Position numbers and translations under genes: made by a program. Below, piece after piece: positions 19,766-30,636 of a stretch of DNA of 64,000 bases. Position 1 is the stretch's first letter, and every line of letters starts with the position of its first letter. The notes under the pieces were generated by a model. It searched no databases. It was not told where the DNA came from and worked only from the letters and a program-made list of their open reading frames with translations. The stretch is from Candidatus Vesicomyidisocius sp. Pext_18_S21 (lineage in GTDB: Bacteria; Pseudomonadota; Gammaproteobacteria; PS1; Pseudothioglobaceae). The stretch is from positions 947,798 to 1,011,797 of the forward strand of contig CP072535.1 in assembly GCA_021730165.1 (NCBI GenBank), in the 5' to 3' direction.

Positions 19766-20704
19766 TTATAATAACTCTCCATAGTTATGTTGATAATATT
19801 TTTCAATATAACCCATATCAAATTGGTGGTTTTGCGCGCCTAAATGTGTAACTTTAATAGCGCCAAGTAATCCTGCCAATTGTCCTATAGTTTTCCAATC
19901 CATATCATTCATTAAACCATATAAAAGTCCTGCACGATAAGCATCTCCACAACCTGTTGGATCTTGAGAAACATCTACTTTAACAGGAGTAATATTGATT
20001 ACTTTTCCTTCAGTATGAATCTCTGAACCTTGTATACCTTTGGTGATAAATAACGCCTTTACTTTTATAGCAATAGTTGCCAAATTTAGTCCAGTTCTAT
20101 CTTGTAACATTTGTGATTCATAGCTATTCACTACCACATAACTAGCTTGTTCAATAAAATTAATTAACTCTTCACCTGAGAACATTGGCATACCCTGACC
20201 TGGATCAAAAATAAATGGGATATTTAACTGCTTAAATTGTACTGCATGTTCAATCATTCCAGTACGTCCATCAGGGGACACAATACCAATATCAACCATA
20301 CTAACATCAGACACCTTATTTTGATGCGACTGATCCATCGCACCAGGATGAAAAATAGTAATTTGATTACCACTCATATCAGTGGTAATAAACGCCTGAC
20401 CTGTATATTGATCTTGGATAATTTTAATATATGTGGTATTCATATGACAACTTGTCATCCATGCTAAATAAGGTGTAAAATCACTGCCAACTGTTGCCAT
20501 TGGTACTAATTTAGCCCCTAATAAATGTAAGTTATAAGCAATATTACCAGCACAACCGCCAAACTCTTTACGCATAGTTGGTACTAAAAATGATACATTT
20601 AGCATATGCACTCTATCTGGTAAGATATGGTTTTTAAAATGATCGTGAAACACCATGATACTATCAAAAGCATAAGAGCCACAGATTAATGCTGTTTTTG
20701 TCAT
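19766..20704 (-). CDS. PfkB-family sugar/nucleoside kinase (adenosine kinase-like)
   Basis: 312 residues of the ribokinase/PfkB fold. N-terminal ICGSYAFDSI, the glycine pair region KEFGGCAGNIAYNLHLLGA and the C-terminal catalytic signature DPTGCGDAYRAGLLYG with the general-base aspartate are all visible. Proteins of this branch are usually annotated as adenosine or carbohydrate kinases; the phosphate acceptor is not settled by the sequence. It is convergent with mfd (5 bp apart) and 67 bp downstream of ispH. No signal peptide; cytoplasmic. Confidence 0.85.
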   Translation of the reverse strand: MTKTALICGSYAFDSIMVFHDHFKNHILPDRVHMLNVSFLVPTMRKEFGGCAGNIAYNLHLLGAKLVPMATVGSDFTPYLAWMTSCHMNTTYIKIIQDQYTGQAFITTDMSGNQITIFHPGAMDQSHQNKVSDVSMVDIGIVSPDGRTGMIEHAVQFKQLNIPFIFDPGQGMPMFSGEELINFIEQASYVVVNSYESQMLQDRTGLNLATIAIKVKALFITKGIQGSEIHTEGKVINITPVKVDVSQDPTGCGDAYRAGLLYGLMNDMDWKTIGQLAGLLGAIKVTHLGAQNHQFDMGYIEKYYQHNYGELL

Positions 20705-20771
20705 ATTATTTTTTCTTTCTATTTTTAGAATATTCTATTAAAATTAATATACTTTTTTTTAATAAAAATTC

Positions 20772-21698
20772 CTATCTTAATTCTTTTGGTACTGGAAAGT
20801 GAATATTCTCCTTTACACCACTCATTTCAATAACTTTAGTTGCACCCTTATCTCGTAAATAATGAACAACTTCTTGAACTAGAACTTCTGGTGCTGAAGC
20901 ACCTGCAGTTACGCCTATTGTATCAACACTTTTAAACCATAATTCATCAATATCATCAATACCATCAATTAGATAAGCAGGAATACCTATTTTTTCAGCA
21001 ATTTCTCTAAGACGATTTGAATTGGATGAATTACTAGAGCCTAATATCAACAATACACTAGAAAATTGCATCAAAATTTTAACTGCATCTTGGCGATTTT
21101 GCGTAGCATAACAAATATCATCTTTCTTAGGCATATCAATAGTGGGGATTCTTAATTTTAAACAATCTATAATAGATTGGGTATCATCAATTGAAAGTGT
21201 AGTTTGTGTTGTATAAGAAAATGAGATGTTTGTTGATAAATTTAAACGCTCTACATCTTCAATTGTTTCCACTAATTGAATACGATTACTTTCACTAGAT
21301 TGCCCTAATGTACCCTCAACCTCTGGATGACCTTTATGCCCAATTAAAATCACCTGATAATTTTGTTTTTGTTTTCTAGCAACTTCTTTATGCACCTTAG
21401 TAACCAAAGGACAGGTAGCATCATAAATAATTGCGCCTATGTTGTGTGTTTGTCTACGCACTGCAATTGATACACCATGTGCACTAAAAATCACCACTTG
21501 GTTATTGGGCACATCAGCAATATCCTCAACAAAAATAGCACCTTTATTCTTTAGTTCATCAACTACAAATTTATTATGCACCACCTCATGACGAACATAT
21601 ACTGGAGAACCATGTAACTTTAACGCACAATCCACAATTTCAATTGCACGGTCGACGCCTGCACAGAATCCACGTGGATTTGCTAATAAAACTTTCAT
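20772..21698 (-). CDS. ispH: 4-hydroxy-3-methylbut-2-enyl diphosphate reductase
   Basis: 308 residues. The last step of the MEP pathway, making IPP and DMAPP for quinone and undecaprenyl tails. The three conserved 4Fe-4S cysteines are C12 ([10 protein letters not shown]), C96 ([11 protein letters not shown]) and C196 (ICYATQNRQ). HEVVHN and the SSNSNRL phosphate-binding motif are also present. The start overlaps the fkpB stop by 4 nt, the common fkpB-ispH pairing in gammaproteobacteria, here within a longer minus-strand operon. Confidence 0.97.
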   Translation of the reverse strand: MKVLLANPRGFCAGVDRAIEIVDCALKLHGSPVYVRHEVVHNKFVVDELKNKGAIFVEDIADVPNNQVVIFSAHGVSIAVRRQTHNIGAIIYDATCPLVTKVHKEVARKQKQNYQVILIGHKGHPEVEGTLGQSSESNRIQLVETIEDVERLNLSTNISFSYTTQTTLSIDDTQSIIDCLKLRIPTIDMPKKDDICYATQNRQDAVKILMQFSSVLLILGSSNSSNSNRLREIAEKIGIPAYLIDGIDDIDELWFKSVDTIGVTAGASAPEVLVQEVVHYLRDKGATKVIEMSGVKENIHFPVPKELR

Positions 21699-22102
21699 AG
21701 TTTTTGAAGGACTTTTACCTGAAAAGAGATATCATTACCAGCCAGTGGATGATTAAAATTAACGGTAATATCATCATTCTTAATTTTATCAATACAACCT
21801 ACATAAGAATCTCCTATAGGAGTTTTGAATTCAACAATAGAATCTAACTCAATCATCATAGTTTGTGGGAAATCTAAACGTTTCATAGTTTGAAAAGCCT
21901 CTTCTAGTTCATTACCAAACGCTTCTGATGTACTTAAAAGGAAAGTTTGCAGTTTTCCAACTTGAGCGTTAATAACACATGATTCTAAACAAAAGTCCAA
22001 CTGACCATCACCCAGTTCAAATTCAAGTGGATCATCCCAAGACTCATCAATCAAAGTACCATTTGCATGACTAAATTTATAAAATATTTTATATTTAGTC
22101 AT
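21695..22102 (-). CDS. fkpB: FKBP-type peptidyl-prolyl isomerase (FkpB/SlpA)
   Basis: 135 residues. It starts [20 protein letters not shown] and has the inserted-flap FKBP layout ([19 protein letters not shown]), ending [16 protein letters not shown], the SlyD/SlpA signature without the histidine-rich metal tail. It is a small cytoplasmic proline isomerase and chaperone. It overlaps accD by 8 nt upstream and ispH by 4 nt downstream, so all three are coupled. Confidence 0.92.
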   Translation of the reverse strand: MTKYKIFYKFSHANGTLIDESWDDPLEFELGDGQLDFCLESCVINAQVGKLQTFLLSTSEAFGNELEEAFQTMKRLDFPQTMMIELDSIVEFKTPIGDSYVGCIDKIKNDDITVNFNHPLAGNDISFQVKVLQKL

Positions 22103-22943
22103 TATTAAATATCATGGCGCTTAATATTCTATGTACTTGAGTACGCAACTTAGAACGATGTACGATCATATCAATCGCACCTTTATCTAACAAAAATTCA
22201 CTACGCTGAAAGCCTTCTGGTAGTGCTTCACGTACTGTTTGTTTAACCACTCTAGGTCCAGCAAACCCAATTAATGCACCTGGTTCAGCAATATGAATAT
22301 CTCCCAACATCGCAAAACTAGCAGAGACACCACCCATAGTTGGATCAGTCAAAATCGAAATAAAAGGTACTTTTCTATCACTTAGTAACTTAATTATTAA
22401 AGCTGTTTTACTCATCTGCATCAACGAAAAAAGACCTTCCTGCATACGCGCACCACCTGAAGCTGAAAAACAAATCAGTGGTATATTAGTTTTAATGCTT
22501 ATTTTCGCAGCACGAACAAACTTTTCACCAACAACAGAACCCATAGAACCGCCCATAAACTTAAATTCAAAAGCTACAACCACAACCTTTATACCATTGA
22601 GTCTTCCTATTTTAACTACAAGCGCATCTTTTTCATGGGTCATCCGTTGCGCTTGTAAATAACGATCTTTATATTTTTTTTGGTCTTTAAACTTTAGAGG
22701 ATCAACTGCACTCAAATTAGCAGCAACTTCTTCCTGTCCTGTCTTGTCTAAAAAACCATCAATACGAGCCCTAGCAGTAAGACGAATATGATAATCACAC
22801 TTAGGACAAACATAATTCAGTGTCTTTAACTCTTCTGAATAAAGCGTAGTTTCACACTTAGGACACTTACTCCATAAACCTTTTGGAATATCTTTTTTCA
22901 CTACACTAGTAATAGAAGGTAAAATTTTTTCTAGCCAACTCAT
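22095..22943 (-). CDS. accD: acetyl-CoA carboxylase carboxyltransferase beta subunit
   Basis: 282 residues. With AccA it transfers the carboxyl group from biotin to acetyl-CoA for fatty acid synthesis. The zinc ribbon is visible as C27-C30 and C46-C49 (CPKC twice), followed by the crotonase-fold body with [18 protein letters not shown] and [13 protein letters not shown] good AAGGAAAAG ribosome site precedes the ATG. trpA lies 19 bp upstream in the same direction, the usual trpA-accD neighbourhood. Confidence 0.97.
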   Translation of the reverse strand: MSWLEKILPSITSVVKKDIPKGLWSKCPKCETTLYSEELKTLNYVCPKCDYHIRLTARARIDGFLDKTGQEEVAANLSAVDPLKFKDQKKYKDRYLQAQRMTHEKDALVVKIGRLNGIKVVVVAFEFKFMGGSMGSVVGEKFVRAAKISIKTNIPLICFSASGGARMQEGLFSLMQMSKTALIIKLLSDRKVPFISILTDPTMGGVSASFAMLGDIHIAEPGALIGFAGPRVVKQTVREALPEGFQRSEFLLDKGAIDMIVHRSKLRTQVHRILSAMIFNND

Positions 22944-22962
22944 ACTCTTTTCCTTATTTTAA

Positions 22963-23760
22963 CTATTTAATTATGGTAGAAATCTCATTTGCCAAACACC
23001 CAACACTTTCTAACATTTTAATTCTATCATTAGCATATCGCTCAACCAATATAACTAATGATGAACCTACAATAACCGCATCAGCATATTCAGACACCAT
23101 CTTTGCACTTATTGCATCTTTAATACCAAATCCAACTCCAATAGGCAGATCAATTGCTTGACGAATTCTTAAAATATGTGTTTTGACCAAATTAATATCC
23201 AAATATTCTGCACCCGTTACACCTTTAAGAGAAACAAAATAAATAAAACCTGAAGCAATGGTAGCTAAAAATACCAAACGCTCATCCATTGTCGTTGGCG
23301 CAACCAAAAATATAAAATTAATTCCGACACTATCCAAGATTTTCTTTAAACCATAGGCTTCTTCTGGTGGCATATCCACCACCAATACACCATCAACACC
23401 ACTTTCACTGGCAGCATTGGCAAAAGATTGATAACCAAAAACTTCAATCGGATTTAAATAACCCATCAATACAATCGCTGTTGTATCATTAGTTTGTCTA
23501 AATTTCTTAACCAAAGTAAATACATCAGATAAATTAACGCCATCCTTTACTGTACGCTCATATGACCTAGAGATAACAGGTCCATCAGCCATCGGATCTG
23601 AAAACGGTACACCAAGTTCAATAACATCTGCACCATTTTTAACTAATACCTGCATCAACTCAAAGGTATTATCAAGTCCACTATCACCTGCAGTAATAAA
23701 TGGGATAAACACCTTATAATTTTTAGGTAAATCAAAGAATACTCTACTAAGACGAGACAT
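22963..23760 (-). CDS. trpA: tryptophan synthase alpha subunit
   Basis: 265 residues from ATG 23760 (MSRLSRVF); the frame stays open 13 codons further, but that would overlap hemE. An AAGGA ribosome site inside the end of hemE supports the chosen start. It cleaves indole-glycerol phosphate. Catalytic E and D are in ELGVPFSDPMADGP and VVDMPPEEA, and the phosphate loop is GVGFGIKDA. trpB is not next to it but about 7 kb away at 30637, so the usual trpFBA run is split. Confidence 0.96.
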   Translation of the reverse strand: MSRLSRVFFDLPKNYKVFIPFITAGDSGLDNTFELMQVLVKNGADVIELGVPFSDPMADGPVISRSYERTVKDGVNLSDVFTLVKKFRQTNDTTAIVLMGYLNPIEVFGYQSFANAASESGVDGVLVVDMPPEEAYGLKKILDSVGINFIFLVAPTTMDERLVFLATIASGFIYFVSLKGVTGAEYLDINLVKTHILRIRQAIDLPIGVGFGIKDAISAKMVSEYADAVIVGSSLVILVERYANDRIKMLESVGCLANEISTIIK

Positions 23761-23761
23761 A

Positions 23762-24799
23762 TTATCTACATTCCTTACTAAATGTATGCACACAATCAAC
23801 CAATACCTTTACATTTTCAGGATCAACATCAGGAGTAATGCCATGACCAAGATTAAAAATATAACCTGTATCTCCTTTAAATTGTGACAATACTTTTTTA
23901 ACTTCACGCTCAATTACTTCAGGTGTAGCATATAAAACAGCTGGATCAAGGTTACCCTGAATAGCAACTTTATTACCCACTTCTTGTTGCACTTGATAAA
24001 GTTCTACTGTCCAGTCTATACCTACACCGTCACATCCTGTATCAGCAATATGCGTTAAATACTTACCACCATTTTTACTAAATAACGTAATGGGAATATT
24101 TGGATGTTGTGCTTTAACACCTTTAACTATTTTTTCCATATAGTATAATGAAAAATCTAAATAATTTTGTTCAGATAACACACCACCCCAAGTGTCAAAA
24201 ACCATCACACTATCTGCGCCTGATACAATCTGTTGATTGAGATAAGCAATCACACTTTGTGTCAATTTCATTAACAATAAGTGTAATGTTTCTGGTTCAT
24301 TAAATAACATTTTTTTAGTACTAGCAAAGATTCTACCGCCACCATCAATCATATAAGTCGCCAAAGTCCATGGACTGCCACTAAATCCAATCAAAGGTAC
24401 GCGATTATTCAATGATTTTTTAATGGTTGAAACCCCGTCGAAAACATAACTTAAATCGTTATTAAGGTCAGTAGATATTTTTTTAATATCTTTCAGATTT
24501 TTAATTGGATTTCTGAATTTTGGTCCTTCACCTTCCATAAAATACAAACCTAAACCCATTGCATCAGGAATCGTTAAAATATCTGAGAATAAAATAGCTG
24601 CATCTAAGTCAAATCGATCAATAGGCTGCATGGTAACTTCACAAGCTAATTCTGGAGATTTACATAACGTTAAGAAATCTCCAGCTTTTGCACGTGTTGC
24701 ACGATACTCTGGTAAATAACGACCTGCTTGACGCATTATCCAAATAGGCGTGCGTGAGGTGGGTTTTTTTAATAAGGCATTAATATAATCAAATGACAT
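23762..24799 (-). CDS. hemE: uroporphyrinogen decarboxylase
   Basis: 345 residues. It makes coproporphyrinogen III for haem. The family signature [16 protein letters not shown] near residues 18-33 and the second signature around [18 protein letters not shown] are intact, together with FDTWGG and FNLGHGI. One base separates its stop from the trpA ATG, so hemE-trpA-accD-fkpB-ispH reads as one operon. The hairpin terminator at 24839-24869 isolates it from rpmE upstream. Confidence 0.96.
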   Translation of the reverse strand: MSFDYINALLKKPTSRTPIWIMRQAGRYLPEYRATRAKAGDFLTLCKSPELACEVTMQPIDRFDLDAAILFSDILTIPDAMGLGLYFMEGEGPKFRNPIKNLKDIKKISTDLNNDLSYVFDGVSTIKKSLNNRVPLIGFSGSPWTLATYMIDGGGRIFASTKKMLFNEPETLHLLLMKLTQSVIAYLNQQIVSGADSVMVFDTWGGVLSEQNYLDFSLYYMEKIVKGVKAQHPNIPITLFSKNGGKYLTHIADTGCDGVGIDWTVELYQVQQEVGNKVAIQGNLDPAVLYATPEVIEREVKKVLSQFKGDTGYIFNLGHGITPDVDPENVKVLVDCVHTFSKECR

Positions 24800-24838
24800 A
24801 AACTTTAAATATAAAAAAAGTAAACACTCTAGTCAGAC

Positions 24839-24869
24839 ATAAAAAAGGCCACTCTCGTGGCTTTTTTTA
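24839..24869. terminator. bidirectional rho-independent terminator after rpmE
   Basis: A short G+C stem GCCAC/GTGGC with loop TCTC is flanked by an A-run (about 24841-24846) on the left and a T-run (24862-24868) on the right. It ends rpmE transcription on the minus strand, since the A-run becomes a U-run there, and could work in both directions. Confidence 0.85.
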
Positions 24870-24884
24870 TTGAATTTTGTCTTC

Positions 24885-25097
24885 TTATCTTTTAAAACTA
24901 GCATAGCGTGACTTAAATTTCTCAACGCGTCCTGCACTATCAATAATTTTTTGCTTACCTGTATAAAAAGGATGGCAACTAGAGCACACATCCAAATGCA
25001 ACTCCTTCTTATCAAGAGTTGACCGAGTCTTAAAGGTACTACCACATGAACAAATGACATGAACCTCATTATAATTAGGATGAATACTTGTTTTCAT
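24885..25097 (-). CDS. rpmE: 50S ribosomal protein L31
   Basis: 70 residues from [12 protein letters not shown], the family start; the frame is open five codons more (ATG 25112), and the ribosome site does not decide clearly. Zinc-binding (C+) type: cysteines in ICSCGSTF and the pair [12 protein letters not shown] are present. It ends [12 protein letters not shown] single-gene unit followed by the terminator at 24839-24869. Confidence 0.95.
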   Translation of the reverse strand: MKTSIHPNYNEVHVICSCGSTFKTRSTLDKKELHLDVCSSCHPFYTGKQKIIDSAGRVEKFKSRYASFKR

Positions 25098-25178
25098 ATT
25101 AATATTAACCATTTTCTAAAATCGTAAAATTAACGAAGATTTATTATATACTATTTATCACTCATAACAATACTATTT

Positions 25179-27584
25179 TTAATTGTTTCTTAGACGTGCA
25201 GCATTACCAATCACAATTAATGAACTAATAGGCATAGCAATAGCTGCAAATAATGGTGTAGCCATTGCCATCATAGCCAATGGTATCATAAAAGTATTGT
25301 ACAGTAATGCAAAAACAATATTTTGTCTAATAATACTATTAGTATGCTTTGCCAAGTTAATTAGATCAATGATTGGATTAATTGTAGATTCTAAGATAAC
25401 CAAATCTGCACTATTAACCGATACATCACTACCTGAGCCAATAGCAATACTAACATCAGCCTGTACCAGGGCAGGAGCATCATTCACTCCATCACCTACC
25501 ATAAGTACTATATGTCTTTGTTGCAATTCTTTTATATAATTAGCTTTATCTTTTGGTAAAGCTTGTGAAATCATATGTTCAATACCCAACTCTGAAGCAA
25601 TCGCTTGAGTCACTATTTTACTATCACCACTTAATATGCTAACTTGCTTACCTGTAGATATAAGCTGATTAATAACCTTAGCGGTATCTAATTTAATCTT
25701 ATCCTGTAAAAGAATAAACCCCAACACTTCAGATTCAGTAGAACACCAAATACAACTAGCGCCTTCTCCCTCTAATATGATAGATTTATTTAATAAATCA
25801 GTATTTACCTTATGATGAACATCCACATAAGATAGATTACCAATTGTATACCGTTGTTGATCAATAATACCACTAACGCCTTGACCATAGTCAGCGTAAA
25901 ATCCACTAACTTCTAAATATTTACTAGTAAAATCAAAACCAACAATTGCCTTAGCTAATGGATGTTCAGAATACCTTTCAATACTTCTCATGATATTTAT
26001 AAAACTTGTTTTATCAATCACGGTTTCAATATGGCTAATACTAAATTTACCTTTAGTTAGAGTTCCAGTTTTATCAAAAACTACCCAATCCACTTTATCT
26101 AATACTTCCAGCGCATTGCTGTTTTTAATGAGTATTTTTTTTTTAATCGCTACGCCTCTTGCAACTGCAATACTCATTGGTGTGGCCAAACCAAACGCAC
26201 AAGGACAAGTAATAATTAGTACACTAGTAGCACTTAACAATGCCAAATCAAAATCATATGGATACCAATAAATAAAGGTCACTATTGCCAATAAGATCGT
26301 CATGCCAACAAAATAAGGAATAATTTTATCAAGCATACAAATAATTGAACTTTTATTATATTTAGTAGTTTCAACTAAGCTCACAATTTGTCCTAAAGCT
26401 GAGTTCCTTAAAGTTTTCGTTACTTTAATTATCAAACTCCCACTAGCATTAATTGAACCAGTAAATACTTCATCACCAGATTGTTTTCTAATCAATAAAG
26501 ACTCACCTGTCAATAGTGACTCATCTACTTCACTATTACCTGACAAAACAATCCCATCTACAGCTATACGCTCTGCAGGCTTAATCAAAACAGTATCACC
26601 TATTTTAATTATGCCTACTGGAGTAATTTGTTCCTCACCTTTATTAATAACATAAGCAACCTTAGGTTGCAATTGCTGCAATGCACTAGAGGCTGATAAG
26701 GTAGATTTTTTAGCCGAACTTTCAAAATAACGTCCAATTAAAATCACAAATATAAAATTAACCACTGTATCAAAATATACTTCATTCTTAGCGGATAATC
26801 CAAACAACACATATACAGAATAAAAATACGTACTTAAAGCACCGATACTAATTGGCACATCCATATTCATAAAACAATTTTTAAGTCCAAAATAAGCATT
26901 TTTAAGGAATGGCATGCCCGCATAAAATAGAGTAGGAGTCGCTAATACAAAACTCAACCATTGAAAATAATGATGGTATTTACCGTCTGTTGCCCCGGTG
27001 TACAAAGCAATTGAAATCCATAATAAATTCATCATCGTAAATGCACTAAAACCAATACGATAAAGTATCAATCGATTGGTTTTATTTGCAATAGATTCAG
27101 CTATATCTTGTTCATATGGCATTGCTGAATACCCAAGGTTTGCTAATTTTTGCATAATTACAGACAACTGAATATCAGTATCAGTCCAACTAAGACGAAT
27201 ACGCTTATCAGTTAAATTAACCCGTACCCAAAGTACTCCATTAAGAGCATTAATTGCTCTCTCAATTAACCATACACAAGCAGCACAATGAATGGTATTG
27301 CTAATTAAAGTGATAGTTTTAGTACCACTCTTATAAGAATACTCTAAAAAAGGCTGCTGAAAAGCTTGTGCATCATAAAACTCTATTGGATATTCCAAAT
27401 CAATTGCAGGTAATAATGAATTAGTTTGCTGATGATAAAAAGAGCTTAATCCGCTTAGATAGATGGTTTGACACACTGTTGCACAACCAAAACAACAAAA
27501 GTCTTGCTGTTTACCCTCAATTAGTACTCTAACTTGATTACGGATAATGACTTTTAATCCACAATGATAACAGATATTACTCAT
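25179..27584 (-). CDS. ccoI: P1B-type copper ATPase for cytochrome oxidase assembly (CcoI/FixI)
   Basis: 801 residues. The N-terminus has the CcoI-type cysteine-rich segment (C5, C8 and CCFGC at 30-34), then a heavy-metal domain with C100/C103 (HCAAC). Membrane helices follow, then the actuator TGES (359-362), the CPC metal site at 460-462 in the sixth helix, the phosphorylation loop DKTGTLT (D504) and GDGVNDAPAL. This branch exports copper to the periplasm for cbb3-type oxidase. No ccoNOP genes are in the window, but its presence predicts one in the genome (inference). Confidence 0.92.
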   Translation of the reverse strand: MSNICYHCGLKVIIRNQVRVLIEGKQQDFCCFGCATVCQTIYLSGLSSFYHQQTNSLLPAIDLEYPIEFYDAQAFQQPFLEYSYKSGTKTITLISNTIHCAACVWLIERAINALNGVLWVRVNLTDKRIRLSWTDTDIQLSVIMQKLANLGYSAMPYEQDIAESIANKTNRLILYRIGFSAFTMMNLLWISIALYTGATDGKYHHYFQWLSFVLATPTLFYAGMPFLKNAYFGLKNCFMNMDVPISIGALSTYFYSVYVLFGLSAKNEVYFDTVVNFIFVILIGRYFESSAKKSTLSASSALQQLQPKVAYVINKGEEQITPVGIIKIGDTVLIKPAERIAVDGIVLSGNSEVDESLLTGESLLIRKQSGDEVFTGSINASGSLIIKVTKTLRNSALGQIVSLVETTKYNKSSIICMLDKIIPYFVGMTILLAIVTFIYWYPYDFDLALLSATSVLIITCPCAFGLATPMSIAVARGVAIKKKILIKNSNALEVLDKVDWVVFDKTGTLTKGKFSISHIETVIDKTSFINIMRSIERYSEHPLAKAIVGFDFTSKYLEVSGFYADYGQGVSGIIDQQRYTIGNLSYVDVHHKVNTDLLNKSIILEGEGASCIWCSTESEVLGFILLQDKIKLDTAKVINQLISTGKQVSILSGDSKIVTQAIASELGIEHMISQALPKDKANYIKELQQRHIVLMVGDGVNDAPALVQADVSIAIGSGSDVSVNSADLVILESTINPIIDLINLAKHTNSIIRQNIVFALLYNTFMIPLAMMAMATPLFAAIAMPISSLIVIGNAARLRNN

Positions 27585-27794
27585 AGTGGTTAATTTTATT
27601 GTATTTATACTGTTAAACGGTTACAATATTAACCCAAATCTTTTATTAACTTGATACAATTGATATAGTCCACAAAACAACAACTCTTTCATATAAAAAC
27701 TCAAAAAATGATAACTAACTACGCCTATTATTTCTCAAATAATAATATACGCTCTATATTTTTAGACGTATAAATCACACTTTGTACTTAGGAT

Positions 27795-28463
27795 ATGAAT
27801 AAATTATCCATACAACTCGTACTACTTAGTTTGTTATTCTTTAGCAATCAAAGTATCTCTGAGTCTCCAATTCATCTTTATAAACAATACTTAATTGGGA
27901 CACCAAGAGATTATTTACAAAAATCGCACCCATTAGAAGATTGTTCTGCTAAATACGAAAAAGGCACGTTGTGTATGAATAATCACTCATTAGCAGGTGA
28001 AAAAGCTGAAATTGCTTTCCGGTTTTTAAATGATAAACTTGTTTCTATCGTCCTGATAATGACACTAACTGACATGAGTAAAATTAAGAAAATATTTTAT
28101 GTATTAAAAACACAATTTGATTTAGTATTAATTGAAGATGGCTATAATAAATTAGATATTATTCAAATTAATGCCAGTACTTTTAATAAACATGAATTTA
28201 CTAAAATAATAGCTGATTTTGAGAATGAAGCCTACCAAAAGCACAATATTAAATACACTTTTATCAGCAAGGATGAATTTATTAACCAATCACGTAAATC
28301 ACATAATTTTTATGATATTTTTAAAAATGCGCCCATGAGAATGCGTGCTGCAATTTATAGTATAGGTCGAAAAGATGAAAGAGTGATTGGCACTATCAGT
28401 TTTATTGTGCCTGGAATTACCCAATCTTATCTCGATCAAAATCCAATTGTAGAGGATTTTTAA
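27795..28463 (+). CDS. secreted protein of unknown function
   Basis: 222 residues. The N-terminus MNKLSIQLVLLSLLFFSNQS is a typical signal peptide, probably cut after SIS, so the protein is likely periplasmic. Two cysteines (DCSAKYEKGTLC) lie close together and could form a disulfide. I recognise no domain. It lies 9 bp before glmU in the same direction and is probably co-transcribed. Base composition matches the neighbours, so nothing suggests recent acquisition. Confidence 0.75.
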   Translation: MNKLSIQLVLLSLLFFSNQSISESPIHLYKQYLIGTPRDYLQKSHPLEDCSAKYEKGTLCMNNHSLAGEKAEIAFRFLNDKLVSIVLIMTLTDMSKIKKIFYVLKTQFDLVLIEDGYNKLDIIQINASTFNKHEFTKIIADFENEAYQKHNIKYTFISKDEFINQSRKSHNFYDIFKNAPMRMRAAIYSIGRKDERVIGTISFIVPGITQSYLDQNPIVEDF

Positions 28464-28472
28464 GTTGTTATT

Positions 28473-29825
28473 ATGAATAATATTCACGCCATTATTCTAG
28501 CAGCAGGTAAAGGTACGCGCATGAATTCTACTAAACCAAAAGTCTTACAAATCTTATCAAATAACACCTTATTGGAACATGTCCTATCTCAAGTTAAAAC
28601 CTTATGTAATAAAATTCATATAGCTTACGGCTTTAAGGGTAAGCAAGTACAACAAAAAATTAATAACCCTAATATTAACTGGGTTAAACAAATTAAACAA
28701 TTAGGCACTGGACACGCCGTAGCACAAGTAATGCCCTATATTGAAGATAATTCAATTTCACTCATACTATATGGTGATGTTCCACTAATTAAAAAATCCA
28801 CATTATCCGATTTAATCAACAAGACGCAACAAGGAGTAGGCATTGCCTTATTATCTGTTATTTTAGATAACCCTACTGGTTATGGTCGTATTATTCGCAA
28901 TAATAAACATATACAAGCCATTGTTGAACAAAAAGATGCAAGTAATCTACAACTTAATATTAACGAAGTGAATACAGGAATCATGGCTATTAATTCACGG
29001 TTATTAAAACAATATTTAAACGAAATTAACTTAAGAAACACCCAAGGTGAGCTTTATCTAACTGATATTATTGCTTGTGCGGTTGCTGATGAAAAAACTA
29101 TTTCATCCATTATTAGCAAAAATAAATTTGAGGTATTAGGTGTAAATGACAAAGTACAACTAGCAGAATTAGAACGTCTTTTCCAAAAAGATCAAGCAAC
29201 AAAATTTATGCAACAAGGACTTGGCTTAAAAGATCCTGCTAGATTTGATTGCCGAGGCACCTTAACCTTTGGACAGAATTGCGAAATTGACATTAACACG
29301 CTCATTGAAGGTGAAGTAGCACTTGGAAATAGCACTACAATTGAATCCAATTGTATTATAAAAAACACTATAATTGGTAATCATGTATCAATTTTTCCAA
29401 ACTGTGTTATTGAAGATGCTGTTATTGGAGAAGGCGTAACTATCGGACCATTTGTACATATTCGCCCACAAACCCATATCCAAACCCATGCTAAAATTGG
29501 TAATTTTGTTGAAATTAAAAAATCAACCATTGGTAAAAATACCAAGATTTCCCACCTTAGCTATGTAGGTGATGCTACTATTGGTAAAAACGTTAATATT
29601 GGGGCAGGTGTTATTACTTGCAATTATGACGGTGTCAACAAACATCAAACTATGATTGCTGATGGTGTATTCATCGGTTCTGACTCTCAGCTAATTGCAC
29701 CCATCAAAATTGGTAAAAATGCCAAAATTGGTGCAGGCTCTACCATAACAAAATCAGTATCTAAAAATCAGTTAAGTTTAAGTCGTACTAAACAAAAAAA
29801 CCTAAAATACTATTTCAAAAAATAA
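28473..29825 (+). CDS. glmU: bifunctional UDP-GlcNAc pyrophosphorylase / glucosamine-1-phosphate acetyltransferase
   Basis: 450 residues, normal length. The N-terminal uridyltransferase half has LAAGKGTRMNSTKPKVL and LYGDVPL. The C-terminal half is a left-handed beta-helix of hexapeptide repeats, with IGPFVHIRPQT, NFVEIKKSTIGK and the acetyltransferase site NIGAGVITCNYDG. It makes UDP-GlcNAc for peptidoglycan and lipopolysaccharide. In many relatives it follows atpC; here it is about 13 kb from the atp operon. An 811 bp empty gap follows. Confidence 0.97.
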   Translation: MNNIHAIILAAGKGTRMNSTKPKVLQILSNNTLLEHVLSQVKTLCNKIHIAYGFKGKQVQQKINNPNINWVKQIKQLGTGHAVAQVMPYIEDNSISLILYGDVPLIKKSTLSDLINKTQQGVGIALLSVILDNPTGYGRIIRNNKHIQAIVEQKDASNLQLNINEVNTGIMAINSRLLKQYLNEINLRNTQGELYLTDIIACAVADEKTISSIISKNKFEVLGVNDKVQLAELERLFQKDQATKFMQQGLGLKDPARFDCRGTLTFGQNCEIDINTLIEGEVALGNSTTIESNCIIKNTIIGNHVSIFPNCVIEDAVIGEGVTIGPFVHIRPQTHIQTHAKIGNFVEIKKSTIGKNTKISHLSYVGDATIGKNVNIGAGVITCNYDGVNKHQTMIADGVFIGSDSQLIAPIKIGKNAKIGAGSTITKSVSKNQLSLSRTKQKNLKYYFKK

Positions 29826-30636
29826 ATTCACTTCCTTGTAATATTTGATGATTAACAGTTTCTATTATTTTACTAGACACTAATTAGCATCATAATACCC
29901 ACTTATCAACTCTACCAAAAGTAATAATTATTCTAAACATTACTAATAAAAAATATTCCTGTATTTTAAAATTAGTAGAGAAGTCGTACTATACTTAGAC
30001 ATTTGTATTTACACAATTGATATCATTACAGCTGCTATTCACAATATTACAAATAGAATTACTTTATTTATTCTACTTATCTACCTTTTTATTTAGTATT
30101 ACTTCAATACTATGAATCAATTTAAATTTACTTCTATTATAAAGTATTAACAAACTAAACATATATAGTAACCTAGGCTAGCTTATTAGCTATACCATAA
30201 CTACCTCATAGAGGAACATACATATTATTATTAATACACACTAAATTTTAGTGAAAATATCGTGTTTAATAAACAACAAATAAGAAAATATCTGACTAAC
30301 TATATAATTACTAATACAATTGATAAATCACTATTTAAAATTCACATCAAATCAAAAGTTATTGTCATGTTATCTACATTAAAAATACCTTTTTTATAAA
30401 AAGCATAACGATTTACCTTAAAAATTAAGTAGTTACCAAAAAAATAAAAACTCTTTTCAACTATAAAATTAGCCATAAAAGAATCATAAGAGATAATTAT
30501 AATGATAAGAAACACATGTATTGATCTTTACACTACAATAACATCTCTGAAATAAATCTTCAGAAAAATAGCCTAATACTTTTAAATTATATTCTATTCA
30601 AAAAAATTTTATTATAAATCTTATAATTCATATTTA
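29826..30636. other. 811 bp non-coding gap
   Basis: No open frame of useful length, RNA gene or repeat recognised. Very A+T-rich with stops in all frames. It lies between convergent glmU and trpB, so it needs no promoter; its size suggests an erased gene. Confidence 0.6.

Noticed and set aside
25183..25539. 118-codon frame antisense to ccoI
   Set aside because: Overlaps the conserved C-terminal part of ccoI completely; an opposite-frame shadow.
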